A stretch of DNA of 64,000 nucleotides from Strigamia acuminata (Eukaryota > Arthropoda > Chilopoda > Geophilomorpha > Linotaeniidae). Positions 1 to 12,300 of this stretch are shown here, in pieces (positions within the stretch are counted from its first letter, which is position 1; every line of letters starts with the position of its first letter). The stretch spans positions 51,836,662-51,900,661 of the forward strand of contig OX442314.1 of NCBI GenBank assembly GCA_949358305.1, given 5' to 3'. Made by a program: the position numbers and the translations under genes. The notes below the pieces were generated by a model that worked only from the letters and a program-made list of their open reading frames with translations, was not told the DNA's origin and ran no database searches.

Positions 1-466
1 TGACGGGATCGTGACGGGACCGTCGGCGGCCCGTTAACGGCCCGCACGGGCCGTGACGGGATCGTGACGGGACCGTCGGCGGCCCGTTAACGGCCCGCAC
101 GGGCCGTGACGGGATCGTGACGGGACCGTCGGCGGCCCGTTAACGGCCCGCACGGGCCGTGACGGGATCGTGACGGGACCGTCGGCGGCCCGTTAACGGC
201 CCGCACGGGCCGTGACGGGATCGTGACGGGACCGTCGGCGGCCCGTTAACGGCTTGTACGGGCCGTTACGGGATCGTGACGGGACCGTCGGCGGCCCGTT
301 AACGGCCCGCACGGGCCGTTAACGGGGTCGTTACGGGACCGTCGGCGGCCCGTGCGGCGGCCTCGCCAACCTCGTGCGGCCCGTTAACGGCCCGTACGGG
401 CCGTTACGGGGCCGTTGCGGGATCGTCGGCGGCCCGTTAACGGCCCGCACGGGACAACGGGCGCCA
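1..466. repeat. GC-rich 53-bp tandem satellite
   Basis: About nine head-to-tail copies of a 53-bp unit fill the left edge of the window. The first four are almost identical and those after position 240 diverge. Each unit carries the palindrome CCGTTAACGG and the short inverted repeat CCCGCACGGG. The array is cut by the window edge, so its full length is unknown. The frames open through it are by-products of the repeat and are not taken as genes. Confidence 0.9.
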
Positions 467-1027
467 ACGAGCGCCGGTAGTCCCGGTAATTTGTTTCAAA
501 ATAAATATTTGTCACCGTCTCCCCTCCCTCCTCCTCCTCCCCCTCCTCTCCCTCTCGAGGCCAGACACGGCCGCTCCAAAATACGAACCACGACGATGCC
601 TCCGTACCGATAGACCGAGTGGGTCGCGCGACAGACAATGCGCGCAAACTACCGTCGGCGCACGGTGTGCACGGCGCAACACCACGGAAGTAACTACCGG
701 TGCGCCCCTCGTGCGTGCGAGGCAACCCCGAGCTCGCTTAAAGAAGCCACGCAACAACAACCGAGTTCGTTTATCTATTTATTTATTTTTTATTCGTCTA
801 GCATTTTAAACGAATCGATGAAAACAAATGAAAACAAACAAACAAATTAATAAACAAATCGAATACATAAAAAAATAAAATAAAATAAAATAAAATAAAA
901 TAAAATAAAGATGAAATGAAATGAAATAAAATGAAATATTGGCCGTTTCGATCCTCGATGTCGCCTTTATCTGCCTATCCATCTATTCTGAAATGAGAGA
1001 AGAAAAGATGAGTATTCGAAGAGGCGC
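467..1027. other. Non-coding stretch with AAAAT microsatellite
   Basis: No exon with splice signals or convincing codon use is visible. There is a pyrimidine-rich tract near 520-555 and an (AAAAT)n microsatellite at about 866-912. The last part would be the 3' flank of the minus-strand gene that ends at 1028. Confidence 0.5.
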
Positions 1028-1805
1028 TTAGTGGAGAATTCGCTCACTGTCCCGTTTCTTCGACTCGCGGGTAACCGCCGGTGCGTCGGAGGAGCCACCA
1101 GTGTTGGGTGGCGGCTAAAAAAAAAAAAAAAAAAAAAAAAACGAATGTTTGTCGAAATACGGGGAAAAAAAGGTGCGTACATGCACGGTGAACGTTTTCC
1201 ACCGACTGACTCACTCACCATGCGCATCAGCATTCTAACTATAGCGCGGTGCGCGTCCAACGCCAAACGCGAGAACACGGGGCCTCCAGCCGGGAGCAAC
1301 TCGACTCCATCGGCGACGTCTCGGTCGTCGCTCTCTTCCTCCTCTTCCTCTTCATCTTCTTCTTCTTCCTCTTCTTCTCCTTCTCCTCCCTCTCCTCCTT
1401 CTTCGCCCTCTCCCTCCTCCGCCACTGTCTTTGCCGGAGCCTCCAGCCCGCCCGACAAGGGAGCGGCGGACGACGTAGATGGGACGGCGTCGCTCGACGA
1501 CGAGGCGACGACGCGCGCTGGCGACGATTCTCCGTCTTGACGCGGCTGGAAAATGGAGGGGGAATAGGCGAATGAATAGACGAATGAACGACGACAATCT
1601 TGACGGATACCTTTTTGGTTGGCGCCGGATCGCCCGCTTCCCCGGGACGCTTTACCGTTCGCTGCGTCTCCGGCGACTGTGGCTGCGTCGGCGTCTCCGA
1701 CGTCCCCGGTGACGGTGGTTGCGACGGTAGCTGCGACTGCGGCGGCTGCAGCTGCGTCAGCGCCTCGTTCTCGCTCCCACTCTCGCTCTCGTTTTCGATC
1801 GGCAT
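1028..1805 (-). CDS. Putative three-exon gene for an acidic low-complexity protein
   Basis: Three minus-strand blocks join in phase 0: 1805-1611, 1545-1219 and 1114-1028 (stop TAA). The joined frame predicts 202 aa. Introns are bounded by GTATCC/CCAG and GTGAGT/TTAG, and the second contains a long homopolymer next to the acceptor. The product starts MPIENESESG, has a Pro/Gln/Ser-rich N-terminus, a run of Glu/Asp at about residues 104-134, and a conserved-looking amphipathic stretch (VFSRLALDAHRAIVRMLMRM) just before the last exon. No family is recognised. The start codon directly follows an acceptor-like CTCTACAG, so a 5' UTR intron or spliced-leader addition is possible. Clean phase across two introns supports a gene, but low complexity lowers certainty. 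Confidence 0.45.
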
Positions 1806-2582
1806 CTGTAGAGAAGGAATAAATTAAATTAAATTGAATTAAATCGAAGCGCGAGCGCGGTAAAACCGAAAGAAGAAGGGGTGGAGGTGAGGAAAAGAGA
1901 CCGAAGGACGAGCGAGAGGGGGGCGCTATAGTTTCACCGCACGACTCGTTGCACTATACGAATTGCCCCGAAACAAACGCCTATTTATTTCTTTATTTTT
2001 TTTTATTTATTCATTCATTCGTTAATCTCGTCCACTCGTTAAGTTTTATCAAATTCGTTAAACTCGTTCGTCCATTCGTCAAATTGGTCGTTTCGTCTAG
2101 CGACGAGAACAACGGCGACGCTAACGTTTACGCGAGTAACTCGGTGAGTTCGTGCATTCTGCGCACGCAAAACGCGAACGCGGCCAATTGACAAAATAAC
2201 ATTTTACAAGTAATGGTTTAATAATTTACCTCCGTGTGCGAAGCGCGTGTCGCGTCCATTGTGTCTGTCTGTCTGATTTTGGCGAATGAACCGACGCGAC
2301 GCCCGGTGATAACAATGGCGATAATGACACGCGACGTAGCATACTTCTAGCTAAACAACAATAATAATAATAATTCATTAAAAAAATAAAATGAAATAGA
2401 ATAATTAAATAAACAAACAAAATAATAAATAGATAAATAAATAAATAAATAAATAAATAAGTCGAAAATAAATAAACTAGCGGCGGGACGGGCCGAGGTC
2501 AGAGATTTTGCTCCGTTCTCGCGTCTGTCTATTCCGGGTAGAGGGAGGGAGCGAACGGGCGCGCGCCGGACATCGCTCGGAA
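1806..2582. other. AT-rich intergenic DNA
   Basis: No supported gene. The stretch holds short tetranucleotide tracts, including (AAAT)n at about 2425-2460, and an AT-rich segment at 1980-2070. It may contain the 5' region of the minus-strand gene ending at 1805. Confidence 0.4.
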
Positions 2583-3566
2583 TTAAAAAACGGGTAACGG
2601 GGGAAGACAGACAGTCGAAATTTGATTCCCCGGTCGTGGAATCGACTCCGCGACCCGTGCTTTAACGGTTAATTGGATTATCTTCGTCGTGACTTATCGG
2701 GATAAAAATTTTATAGAAAATCGGCCGTATCGTATTTTATTTTCATCTTCCGAGGGTCTCGCGTCGTCGTTGTGGACGGGAGTCTTCCCGAACACGTTCG
2801 ACGGGCTTCGCGAATGCTTTCAGATCGGACGCGGAACTCGGGCCCGCCGCTCGGTCGAGCGGCGCCAGTACCCGCCGAGCGGCGCGGTATCCGATCAAAT
2901 AACTCCCTTGCTTCGTCACGGTCTCGGACTGGCCTTCGGGCCGGTCAAAATAACAAATAAATGAATAAATCGAAAATAGAACGCCCCCGTCCCGGCGAGA
3001 CTAGGGGCGGGTGGCGTCGTTGAGCGGCGGCAGCGGCGGCGGTAGCCCCGACGACTCGCCCCGAAAATAAGCTCCCGCACCAGCATTCCTTCGTCCGTCT
3101 AAACCTCGCAGCGCGTGCGGTCGCGTGCATTCTACTCGTGTCCGGTGTGGCGATCGGTACAGAGTAAAAAAAAGATCACCCGAAAAAGAAAGACGATTAA
3201 AGTTTTAATTCTCCGGTCGTGGAACCGACTTTGCGGTTCGTGCTTTAACCGTTAATTAGGTTATCTTCGTCGCAACTCGTCGTAATAAAAATTTCACAGA
3301 AAATCAGCCGTTTCGTATTTTATTTTCATCTTCCGGGGGTCTCGCGCCGTCGTTGTGGACGGGAGTCTTCCCGAACACGTTCGATGGGTTTTGCCAACAC
3401 TTTCAGATCGAACTCGGGACTCGGGCCCGCCGCTCGGTCGAGCGGCGCACAGTACCCGCCGAGCGGCGCGGTATCCGATACCCGTCTTTTTTAAACCTCC
3501 CTTGCTTCGTCGGTCTCAGACTGGCCTTCGGGTCGGTCAAAATAAATAAATAAATAAATAAATGAA

Positions 3567-3617
<51 letters not shown>

Positions 3618-6060
3618 GTAGGTCGGGAAATAGAACGCGTTCGTCCCGGCGAATAGTGGCAGCTGGGGTCGTCGAGTGAGTGGCGGCGGCAGCGGCAACC
3701 TCGATGACTCGCCCCGAAAATAAAGTCCCGCGTCGGCATCCCTTCGTGCGTCCTTCGTCCGTCTAATCCTCGCAGCGCGTGCGGTCGCGTGCATTCTACT
3801 CGTGTCCGATGTAGCGACCGGTACGAGGTAAAAAAAATATCACACGAAAAAGAAAGACGATTAAAATTTTAATTCTCCGGTTGTGGAACCGACTTCGCGG
3901 TTCGTGCTTTAATCGTTAATTAGATTATCGTCGTCGCAATTTATCGGAATAAAATTTTTACGGAAAATTGACATTTCCGTATTTCATTTTCATCTTTCGG
4001 GGGTCTTGCGCCGTCATAATCGGAGCGAGTCTCGCTCGATGCGTTCGACGGACTTTGTGGGAGTTTCCAGATCGCCAGCGGAACGAGGGGCCGTGGCTCG
4101 TCCGAGCGGCGCAGTACCCGTCGAGTGGCGCGGTACCCGAGTTCTTGCATCCAACGGTGGACACATCTTTGTCGAGAGCACCTCTCGGTCTCAGACCGGC
4201 CTTCGGGCCGGTCAAAAAAAATAAACAAATAAATAAATAAATAAATAAATAAACGAGTCGGCGAATAAAGGCGGTTGGGGTCGCTGGACGGTGGCGGTGG
4301 TGGTGGCAGCGGCAACCCCGACGACTCGTCGCAAAAGATAAGCTCCCGCGCCGGCATCCGTTTGCTCGTCTAAACCTCGCAGTGCGCGTGCGGTCGCGTG
4401 CATTCTACTCGTGTCCGACGTGGCGATCGGTACGGAGTAAAAAAAAAAAAGATCATCAGAGAAAGGAAGACGATTAAAATTTTAATTCTCCAGTCGTGGC
4501 ACCGACTTTGCGGTTCGTGCTTTAACCGTTAATTAGGTTATCTTCGTTGTGGCAGATTCGAATAAAAGTTTTACAAAATAATCGTCGTTTTACATTTTTA
4601 AATCATTTCCCAGGGACCGTGTACCGTCGCAGTCGATGCGAGTCCCGGTCATCGCATCCGATAGACATTGCGGACGTTTTTCAGATCGAGACTGGAGTAC
4701 CTGTTGAGTACCAAATGGCCGGTCGGTCGTTGGTGTGGTTCCGTCTCCTAAAATGTTCGTCGCCATTTTCTGTTGGTCGAGTCGCCTACCATCCAATGGT
4801 CGGTCGGTGGGTCTCGGTCTCAGACTGGCCTTCGGGCCGGTCAAAATAACAAATAAATGAATAAATCGGAAATAGAACGTCCCCGTCCCGGCCAGAATAG
4901 GGGCAGGTGGTGTCGTTGAGCGGCGTCAGCGGCAGCGACAGCCCGGACGAATCGCCCCGAAAATAAGGTCCTGCGCTGGCATCCGTTTGTTCGTTCAAAC
5001 CTCGCAGCGCTCGTGCGGTCGCGTGCATTCTACTCGTGTCCGACGTGGCGATCGGTACGGAGTAAAAAAAAAAAAGATCATCAGAGAAAGGAAGACGATT
5101 AAAATTTTAATTCTCCGGTCGTGGCACCGACTTTGCGGTTCGTACTTTAACCGTTAATTAGGTTATCTTCGTCGTAATTCGTTGGAATAAAAATTTTATA
5201 GAAAATGAGCCGTTTCGTATTTTATTTTCATCTTCCGGGGGTCTCGCGCCGTCGTTGTGGACGGGAGTCTTCCCGAACACGTTCGATGGGTTTTGCCAAC
5301 ACTTTCAGATCGAACTCGGGACTCGGGCCCGCCGCTCGGTCGAGCGGCGCACAGTACCCGCCGAGCGGCGCGGTATCCGATATAAAAGGACCCTTGCTTC
5401 GCCACGGTCTCAGACTGGCCTTCGGGCCGGTCAAAATAATAAATAAATAAATAAATAAATAAGTCCGAAAATGGAACGTATCCGTCCCGACGAATAGATG
5501 CGGTTGGGGTCGTTGAGCGACAGCGGCGGCAGCGGCAGCCCCGACGACTCGCCCCGAAAATAAGCTCCCTTACCGGCATTCCTTCGACCGTCTAAACCTC
5601 GCAGCATGCGTGCGGTCGCGTGCATTCTACTCGTGTCCGATGTGGCGATCGGTACGAGGTAAAAAAAAATATCACACGAAAAAAGAAAGACGATTAAAAT
5701 TTTAATTCTTCGGTCGTGGGACCGACTTTGCGGTCCGTGCTTTAACCGATAATTAGGTTATCTTCGTCGTAATTCGTTAGAATAAAAATTTTATAGAAAA
5801 TGAGCCGTTTCGTATTTTATTTTCATCTTCCGGGGGTCTCGCGCCGTCGTTGTGGACGGGAGTCTTCCCGAACACGTTCGATGGGTTTTGCCAACACTTT
5901 CAGATCGAACTCGGGACTCGGGCCCGCCGCTCGGTCGAGCGGCGCACAGTACCCGCCGAGCGGCGCGGTATTCGATACCCGTCTTTGTAAAAGCAGCCGT
6001 GCTTTTTCGGTCTCAGACTGGCCTTCGGGCCGGTCAAAATAATAAATAAATAAGTCGAGA
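2583..6060 (+). repeat. Tandem array of six ~600-bp units with a UUCG-type hairpin
   Basis: Six related copies begin near 2600, 3188, 3850, 4467, 5090 and 5688; the last is truncated at about 6060. Each has a 5' block around TTAATTCTCCGGTCGTGG, a middle block with the hairpin CCGCTCGGTCGAGCGG, and the hairpin ACTGGCCTTCGGGCCGGT followed at once by CAAAA and an (AAAT)n tract of variable length. A third block ends near GTGCATTCTACTCGTGTCC. A stem-loop followed by a short simple repeat resembles the 3' ends of many SINEs and LINEs. The tandem layout instead resembles a satellite or a repeated RNA gene cluster. No tRNA, 5S or snRNA signature was recognised. Copies differ by point changes and tail length, so the array is not recent. 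Confidence 0.8.
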
Positions 6061-7269
6061 ATGGGCCACCGCCGGCCGGTGGGGCCAATCGTCGCGGGTG
6101 GGCGGGGCAGGCAGCCAACCGTCCACCGATCGATCGATCGATTGATTGATCGACCGACCAATCAATCGGTTTTCAGATTTCGGGTTTTCACGGGTCCCAG
6201 GTTTTTCAGGTTTTTCAGATTTTTCAGATTTCAGATTTCAGATTTCAGATTTCAGATTTCACATCGAATAATGTACGGAGTCTCTTCGGTGCCATTCTCA
6301 TTTTGACCGTTAAGGACAGACAGACTGCTCCTCGACCAGGACCGACTAATGCGACAACTAGACCCGTCGCTCGTCGCGCGAGCCCGCCTCATTTTTTTCG
6401 CTCGTTTATTCACGCTTAGTTTTAAGAAAAATTTTCAAATTTTACAAATGTACACGAATAAAAAGACCGTTTACTTTTCGCTCCAATTGTTTATTCTTTA
6501 TACGCCTTTACAACTCACTCTTACGAGAAGATAAATAGAAAACGAGAAAATATAATCGATCGACCACGCCGTCGGCGCCTAACCCGAACCCGTAGTCCCC
6601 GCTTCGTTCTTCTCCTCCCCCGTCCACGGGACGGGCCGAACACCGAACACCGAGCGCCGAGCGCTGCGCGGGCACCTGGTGGCGCAACCGGGCAACATGA
6701 CGCGGCACGATTCAAAACGCCGATCATTTATTCGTTTCATTTTATTTTGTTTCGTTTCGTTTCATTTTATTGTTTCACTTTGTTTTATTTTGTTTCATTT
6801 TTTCTTTTTAATTCGCATCGCCGAGCGTCGCGTCGCAGCGCCGTGACATCGAGGTGAACAGCGGATCAAGCTTTTCCCCGCCATTGTTGTGCCCTTCTCC
6901 TTCTTCGCGACGCACACGCGTACATATATCGGTTCGTTGGACTCCGTAGAGTGGGAAAAACAAACAAACAAACAAACAAAAAAAAAACGAACAAACGAGT
7001 AAGTAAGGCTATCCAATCGCATTATTTCTTAAAAAAAAAAAACAAACAAACGAGAGAAGAAACGGAGCGGGCGAATAAAAACGGCGTGCCATGCGGGACA
7101 GCGTGCGTGAGCACGGAGGAGGGGGGAAACCCCGTCGATATCAAGCGACTAGATTCAACGTTGGTTTTGTGGTTACTACTCGCGGCGCTATTATTTGTCC
7201 GTCCGTTCGTCCGTTAATCGGTCTAACGAATTAACCAATTAATTGATTAAACGACCAATTCGTTTATAA
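6061..7269. other. Intergenic DNA with short simple repeats
   Basis: No supported gene. Visible items are a GGCC-rich inverted stretch at 6061-6110, a GATC/GATT tract at about 6128-6165, a tandem CAGATTT/TTTCAGG tract at 6200-6262, TTTCG/TTTAT tracts at 6735-6800, and CAAA tracts near 6958-7050. The giant repeat structure begins at 7270, after the bases TTTATAA. Confidence 0.45.
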
Positions 7270-7731
7270 CCTTATGGCGCGCATGCGGATTTTGCGGAGT
7301 GCGAAAGGGACCCCATTTTTAACATTACGGCTGCCTATATGCTGATCCCCTGTTCGCAATTTTGCGGCGGATTTTGCGGATTTTGATCAATCCGCAGAAA
7401 TTGCACTTTACAAGTTTATTTTATGATTTTGTACCATTTTGTAACTTAAAAACACAAATGAACAATGTAATCACTCTATAATGCTGTTGGTTTAATCAGC
7501 ACATTGTACTGCACAAAAACGCGCGCGCTCGCGATAGTACATCACCAAATGTACTTGCACTCACTCAAGTGGCATTTTTAGCCATTTTTCGTAGTAAAAA
7601 TGGCCGTTTTTCGTCAAAATGGTCATTTTCAGCCATTTTTCATAGTGAAAATGGCTTTCTTCGTCGTTTTTTCTATAAAAAATGGCTGTTTTTCATCAAA
7701 AATGGCCGTTTTCATCATTGAAACGTTATAA
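7270..7731 (+). repeat. 462-bp module, forward copy 1
   Basis: Starts CCTTATGGCG and ends CGTTATAA. The left half has GCGGATTTTGCGGA motifs. The right half is a string of AAAATGGC and GCCATTTT pairs able to form small hairpins, for example around 7633-7660. TATAA or TTATAA stands at both edges of this copy. It recurs inverted at 21954-22415 and forward at 35923-36384. Confidence 0.85.
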
Positions 7732-9386
7732 AAATGTAACTTTTCAATGGCGTTTTGACGGAACCGATAAATTTTGAAATTTCACACATTGAAACCCTAA
7801 TACAGGTGAATTAGTGACGCCTAATTTGTTTTAACAAATAAAGCAAACTACATCTCGCAATTTTGCATCGTACCGCATCACCTCGCCTCATTTCCGGTCT
7901 GGAAAATTAATGAAAATTAATAAACGCCCCGGCGTTTATTTGAGGCAATACGGCAATACGGCAATTGGAACCCGAAAATAACGTGGGGCTGTGTGAAAAC
8001 CTGGATTTGAATTTCGTCAACGCGCGCGTTGACGCATGGGGAATGTGGGGGTCCCTTCCCAGTCAATTTCACCCCTAAAATATCCCGAAATTGACGATAC
8101 ATGCATTTCCAGTTAGAAAAATTGAGCTTCATGTAAATTTTGATTGTTTAGCTTTTTTTTGAAATTTCACCAATTTTCCTTATCTCCAGCTTTCCTCGCT
8201 CATTTGACACCAAAATGACCTGCATTGAGGATTTTTCCCATAATCCTTTTCGCATGTATGGAGCGCAAACAGTCGCAATAAATGAATTCAGCGGAATTCG
8301 ACCTTGAGTTTGCGACGCCATCTTGAATATGAGTAAAAGCACAGTATGGTGTCAATTATTCGAACTGATCGCGGAGCATGGGACAAAAATTGAATAAAAA
8401 CGAAGAAATATGATTAAAATTCAACAGAAATCTACACAAAATGATAAAAAATGTATAAACATTGATCAGAAATCGACAAAAATCGACTGAAACCTGACAA
8501 TAATCAATTCAGAATGACAAATAACGATTACAATTGGCAAAAATTGATCAAAAATACAGAAAAATCGATTAAAAACCAGCAAAAAACGAACAGAAATCGA
8601 TAAAATCAATTAAAAATCAACAAATAGCCATTTTGTTTGTTTTTGAACAAATTAAGAACTTTGAAAACACACGACAATTTGAAAAAATAAAAACCGGGGT
8701 CAAATACGCGCAGCTACTCGTTTGAACGCCGGGGAGGTGTGGGTGATGTGCCTCGAATAAACGCCGGGGCGTTTATTTATTACCAAGGCGGGATGTGAGG
8801 CGCGAATGAAAGCCCAAGTTGGACATTGCCTCGAATAAACGCCGGGGCATTTATTTATTTCCAAGACGGGAAGTGAGGCGAGATGATGCGGTGCGACGTA
8901 TTCAAGGGGGTATTCAAGGCAGTACGCCATGTTTTTCACTATTATTCAAGGCAGTATGCCATGTTTTCCACTATTATTCAAGGCCATGTTTTCCAGTATT
9001 TTATTTTTACCATTTTGTAAGTTTATTGCAATATGTATAAAGTTTATTGCTTTTTGTATGAAGAGTAGTATTCTTTGTGTAATGTGTCTTTATACACATC
9101 ACACACAACGGTTTTTTCTGTTTTCTTCATGTTTATGTTTCGTGTATGCACGTGAAGCCCTGGCACATCTGTCGAACACCTGTACGCATTTGGACGCGCT
9201 CAAGGCGCTACATCGCGTGCTGAAACGCGCTGACGGCGCTACATCACGCATAGTAGCATATATATCACACACATTTCGCGCCCACGACAAAGTACGAACT
9301 CATGGCGATCACCAAAGAACATTTACTTTTCCACACACGTTTTATTTTCTCACAGTCCTGTACACATTTAACTTGCGCGCGCACTT
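7732..9386. repeat. Leader of the 14-kb unit with AATAAACGCC palindromes
   Basis: Three imperfect palindromes pair AATAAACGCC with GGCGTTTATT at about 7918-7942, 8755-8782 and 8834-8861, next to GAGGC/GCCTC motifs. This resembles repeated transposon termini. A perfect palindrome TCAACGCGCGCGTTGA lies near 8018-8033. The part at 8360-8640 is an A-rich degenerate minisatellite of CAAAAATCGA-like words. Three short direct repeats of TATTCAAGGCAGTA type lie at 8900-8985. No gene is supported. Confidence 0.6.
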
Positions 9387-12300
9387 GCTAATGCTACGGT
9401 CGACGGCGATTCGCATGCGCTATCCGCTGCATCAAACCCCAAATACCGATCAAAAATCGCAGAAAACACTAATCCCGACCCAAAAACCGCCAAAATTACC
9501 CTCAACACACGCCAACAACCTTCCACCACTTAAATTACACCGGAAAAAAACAATTTCAAACCGAAAAATCAACAAAAAAGGCCAAAAAAATATTGCAAAC
9601 AAAGAGAAAAGATCAATTATCGAGGCAAATCCCCACCACAAAACAACGCATCGCCGGTATACACTTAAGCGTACAGTGCACAACACTACTGTTTATTTTC
9701 AATGATCCAATAAATAAAATTTGAAACAAAGTTGAGTGGAATTGTACGTTTCTTGTATATTAAAGTTTTTATTTTGTTTGTTTACACTTAATTTTTTTTT
9801 TCCATCATAGAATGGCGACTCGATACTTTTGTAGCTCGAATTCACTTCGTAAACGTGGTCGGTGTTCATCACGCGTCAATGCGCTCGTGCAATAGTATAG
9901 GCGCGCATACGATTTGATGCGCGCAAAACTTGCAAAACTTGCACGGAATTTGGGCAATTTTTGACAAATTTCAGCAGATTTTTGCCTGTATTTGACAAAT
10001 TTCAGAAGATTTTTGCCTATATTTGACAAATTTCAGAAGATTTCCTCAATCCTCAAACATTTGCTGAAATTTCTCATAAAATTTCAAAAATTAATTGAAA
10101 TTTGTCTGAAATTTGTCTGGAATTTGTCAAATATTGTCAAAAATCCGTGGAAATTTGTCAAATACTGGCAAAAATCCATGTAAATTTGTCAAAAATTGCC
10201 ATAATTCGGTGCAAATTGTGTTAGATATTGGAAAAATTTATTTTAACGCTTCCAACGCGCCAGTAAATCGCGCGTGCACACGCATGGATTTTTCGTCATA
10301 GTTGGATGCGCGCAAACCTCACGTAACTTGCGCCAAAATTTGGCAATTTTTGACAAATTTCAGCAGATTTTTGCCAGTATTTGACAAATTTCCACTGATT
10401 TTTGACAATATTTGACCCAACAACTGCGCCACGTTCCAGGCGCCGGTTTAGGCATTTTAGACCCGTTTTAGACCGTTTTAGATGGCGAAAACGTTCTCTC
10501 CATCATTTTCTACCCCTGGGTGAGGTTTTCAGCGTTCATGATTGATGAAAAAGCTGTTTTCTAACTAGCTGTCCCATTGCTAGTTTTGGCGTCAGGTTTT
10601 AGCAACCTTCCGATCCGACTCTGTCGTCTGCACGACCTCCAAGACCGTTTTAGGGTTAATTTGAGTCAAATAATTCATTCTGGGGGTTGTTTTGGGTTTT
10701 TTACAAGTGTGTTTTTGTAGTTTTTATTGGTTTCAAACATTGTCAATTCTTTATACAAGTGTAACTTTCATTTCTCTGTATTTTGAGAACTTTGCATTGC
10801 AGCAAAGTTCATTTCTTGCCCCTTAATTATTGTGTAATTGTTGGTTTTCAAGCCCGTTTTTTAACAATAACTTTATTTGAAGTGCCTATTGTTTCAGGCA
10901 CGTGCCTTTTATTGTTGAGCAATTTCTTGGGCAGTTGCGCTCCTGTTGCTAGCATTGCCGCGCGTTCTCCGCGCGCGTACTCGCGTTTCGCATCACACAC
11001 ATTCGGATTCGATGGCATATCGCGGCGGCACATTGTGTGGCATAGCGCGGCACGTTGCAATTGCTAATGCTACGGTCGACGGCGATTCGCATGCGCTATC
11101 CGCTGCATCAAACCCCAAATACCGATAAAAAATCGCAGAAAACACTAATCCCGACCCAAAAACCGCCAAAATTACCCTCAACACACGCCAACAACCTTCC
11201 ACCACTTAAATTACACCGGAAAAAAACAATTTCAAACCGAAAAATCAACAAAAAAGGCCAAAAAAATATTGCAAACAAAGAGAAAAGATCAATTATCGAG
11301 GCAAATCCCCACCACAAAACAACGCATCGCCGGTATACACTTAAGCGTACAGTGCACAACACTACTGTTTATTTTCAATGATCCAATAAATAAAATTTGA
11401 AACAAAGTTGAGTGGAATTGTACGTTTCTTGTATATTAAAGTTTTTATTTTGTTTGTTTACACTTAATTTTTTTTTTCCATCATAGAATGGCGACTCGAT
11501 ACTTTTGTAGCTCGAATTCACTTCGTAAACGTGGTCGGTGTTCATCACGCGTCAATGCGCTCGTGCAATAGTATAGGCGCGCATACGATTTGATGCGCGC
11601 AAAACTTGCAAAACTTGCACGGAATTTGGGCAATTTTTGACAAATTTCAGCAGATTTTTGCCTGTATTTGACAAATTTCAGAAGATTTTTGCCTATATTT
11701 GACAAATTTCAGAAGATTTCCTCAATCCTCAAACATTTGCTGAAATTTCTCATAAAATTTCTAAAATTAATTGAAATTTGTCTGAAATTTGTCTGGAATT
11801 TGTCAAATATTGTCAAAAATCCGTGGAAATTTGTCAAATACTGGCAAAAATCCATGTAAATTTGTCAAAAATTGCCATAATTCGGTGCAAATTGTGTTAG
11901 ATATTGGAAAAATTTATTTTAACGCTTCCAACGCGCCAGTAAATCGCGCGTGCACACGCATGGATTTTTTGTCATAGTTGGATGCGCGCAAACCTCACGT
12001 AACTTGCGCCAAAATTTGGCAATTTTTGACAAATTTCAGCAGATTTTTGCCAGTATTTGACAAATTTCCACTGATTTTTGACAATATTTGACCCAACAAC
12101 TGCGCCACGTTCCAGGCGCCGGTTTAGGCATTTTAGACCCGTTTTAGACCGTTTTAGATGGCGAAAACGTTCTCTCCATCATTTTCTACCCCTGGGTGAG
12201 GTTTTCAGCGTTCATGATTGATGAAAAAGCTGTTTTCTAACTAGCTGTCCCATTGCTAGTTTTGGCGTCAGGTTTTAGCAACCTTCCGATCCGACTCTGT

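Noticed and set aside
8929-9705. 258-aa open frame repeated in each unit
   Set aside because: It runs across the boundary between the leader and the first 1,676-bp repeat, shows no domain, and its second half recurs in other copies in a different context.
10700-11070. 94-aa frame with a hydrophobic stretch, repeated in direct and inverted copies
   Set aside because: It tracks the 1,676-bp repeat. Copies differ by a 9-bp insertion and altered starts with no sign of codon constraint.
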